Shown one piece after another: positions 31,887 to 32,000 of a stretch of DNA of 32,000 nt. Source of the stretch: Cellulomonas sp. (GTDB lineage: Bacteria > Actinomycetota > Actinomycetes > Actinomycetales > Cellulomonadaceae); contig JAPSIJ010000002.1 in NCBI GenBank assembly GCA_031178805.1, positions 1 to 32,000 on the forward strand. Direction: 5' to 3'. Each line of letters starts with the position of its first letter. Position 1 is the stretch's first letter. The position numbers and the translations under genes were made by a program. Below the pieces are notes generated by a model. That model worked only from the letters and a program-made list of their open reading frames with translations, did not search any database and was not told the DNA's origin.

Positions 31887-32000
31887 TCAGGCCCCCGCGG
31901 CCGCGTCCGCGCGGGCGACCGCGGCGTCGAGCGCGGCCAGGTACGCCGCCGGGGCGTCCCGGCGGATGCTGTGCCCGGCGCCGGCGACGGGCACGTGCGT
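31887..32000 (-). CDS. C-terminal end of an alpha/beta hydrolase, truncated by the window
   Basis: An open minus-strand frame of 37 codons plus stop, running off the window edge. It reads THVPVAGAGHSIRRDAPAAYLAAL followed by an Ala-rich helix. The GAGHSIRRDAP segment, in which the His would be the catalytic base, and the following LAAL helix are the usual end of an alpha/beta hydrolase. Only the last part is visible, so substrate and start cannot be discussed. Confidence 0.7.
   Translation of the reverse strand, partial: THVPVAGAGHSIRRDAPAAYLAALDAAVARADAAAGA

Overview
The window is chromosomal DNA from a very GC-rich actinobacterium, most likely a member of the Cellulomonadaceae or a close relative. 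The evidence is strong G/C bias at third codon positions, many GTG starts, a TopA without zinc fingers but with a Lys/Ala-rich tail, the DisA/RadA pair, a Mycobacterium-type short ArgA and a PhoP-type response regulator. All genes look chromosomal and intact. I see no rRNA, tRNA, insertion sequence, prophage, integrase or CRISPR array. Both end genes are cut by the window edges.

Layout. 1-1266: 3' part of a GH13 alpha-glucan enzyme (+), convergent with topA (-). 4208-5694: a PAP2 phosphatase and a small STAS-like protein (-). 5868-8631: a VOC protein, then a PhoP-like response regulator and its histidine kinase (+), with four 11-bp-spaced direct repeats in front of the regulator. 8640-12509: aldo/keto reductase, a low-complexity membrane protein and radA (-). 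12632-13708: disA (+), divergent from radA. 13741-14331: a membrane-anchored extracytoplasmic protein (-). 14472-15371: mutY-type glycosylase (+). 15400-16777: a TetR regulator followed by argA (-). 16912-22414: a SorC-type regulator (-), divergent from glpD-glpF-glpK (+). 22520-25225: an Entner-Doudoroff lower-branch set, IclR regulator, eda and kdgK (-). 25271-28624: two tandem mgtE magnesium channel genes (-), the first preceded by a 19-codon leader ORF and a long structured, C-rich leader RNA. 28809-31879: recQ overlapping an AEC-family transporter gene (+). 31887-32000: C-terminal end of an alpha/beta hydrolase (-).

Functional logic. Glycerol is taken up (GlpF), phosphorylated (GlpK) and oxidised (GlpD), probably under the divergent SorC-type regulator. 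2-keto-3-deoxygluconate is phosphorylated (KdgK) and cleaved (Eda) to pyruvate and glyceraldehyde-3-phosphate, probably under the IclR regulator through a pair of 17-bp palindromes in front of eda. DNA maintenance is represented by topA, radA, disA, mutY and recQ.

Regulatory themes. (1) Many starts have a TAnnnT -10-like hexamer six or seven bases before the ATG/GTG and no Shine-Dalgarno, as expected for leaderless transcripts. (2) Near-perfect hairpins sit at most gene ends, some containing the stop codons of both convergent genes. (3) The best candidate for an undescribed system is the mgtE leader: a promoter-like hexamer, a short ORF with a strong ribosome binding site, a hairpin abutting its stop codon, and a long C-rich RNA before mgtE. 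This resembles, by analogy only, the leader-peptide control of Mg2+ transporters in enterobacteria.
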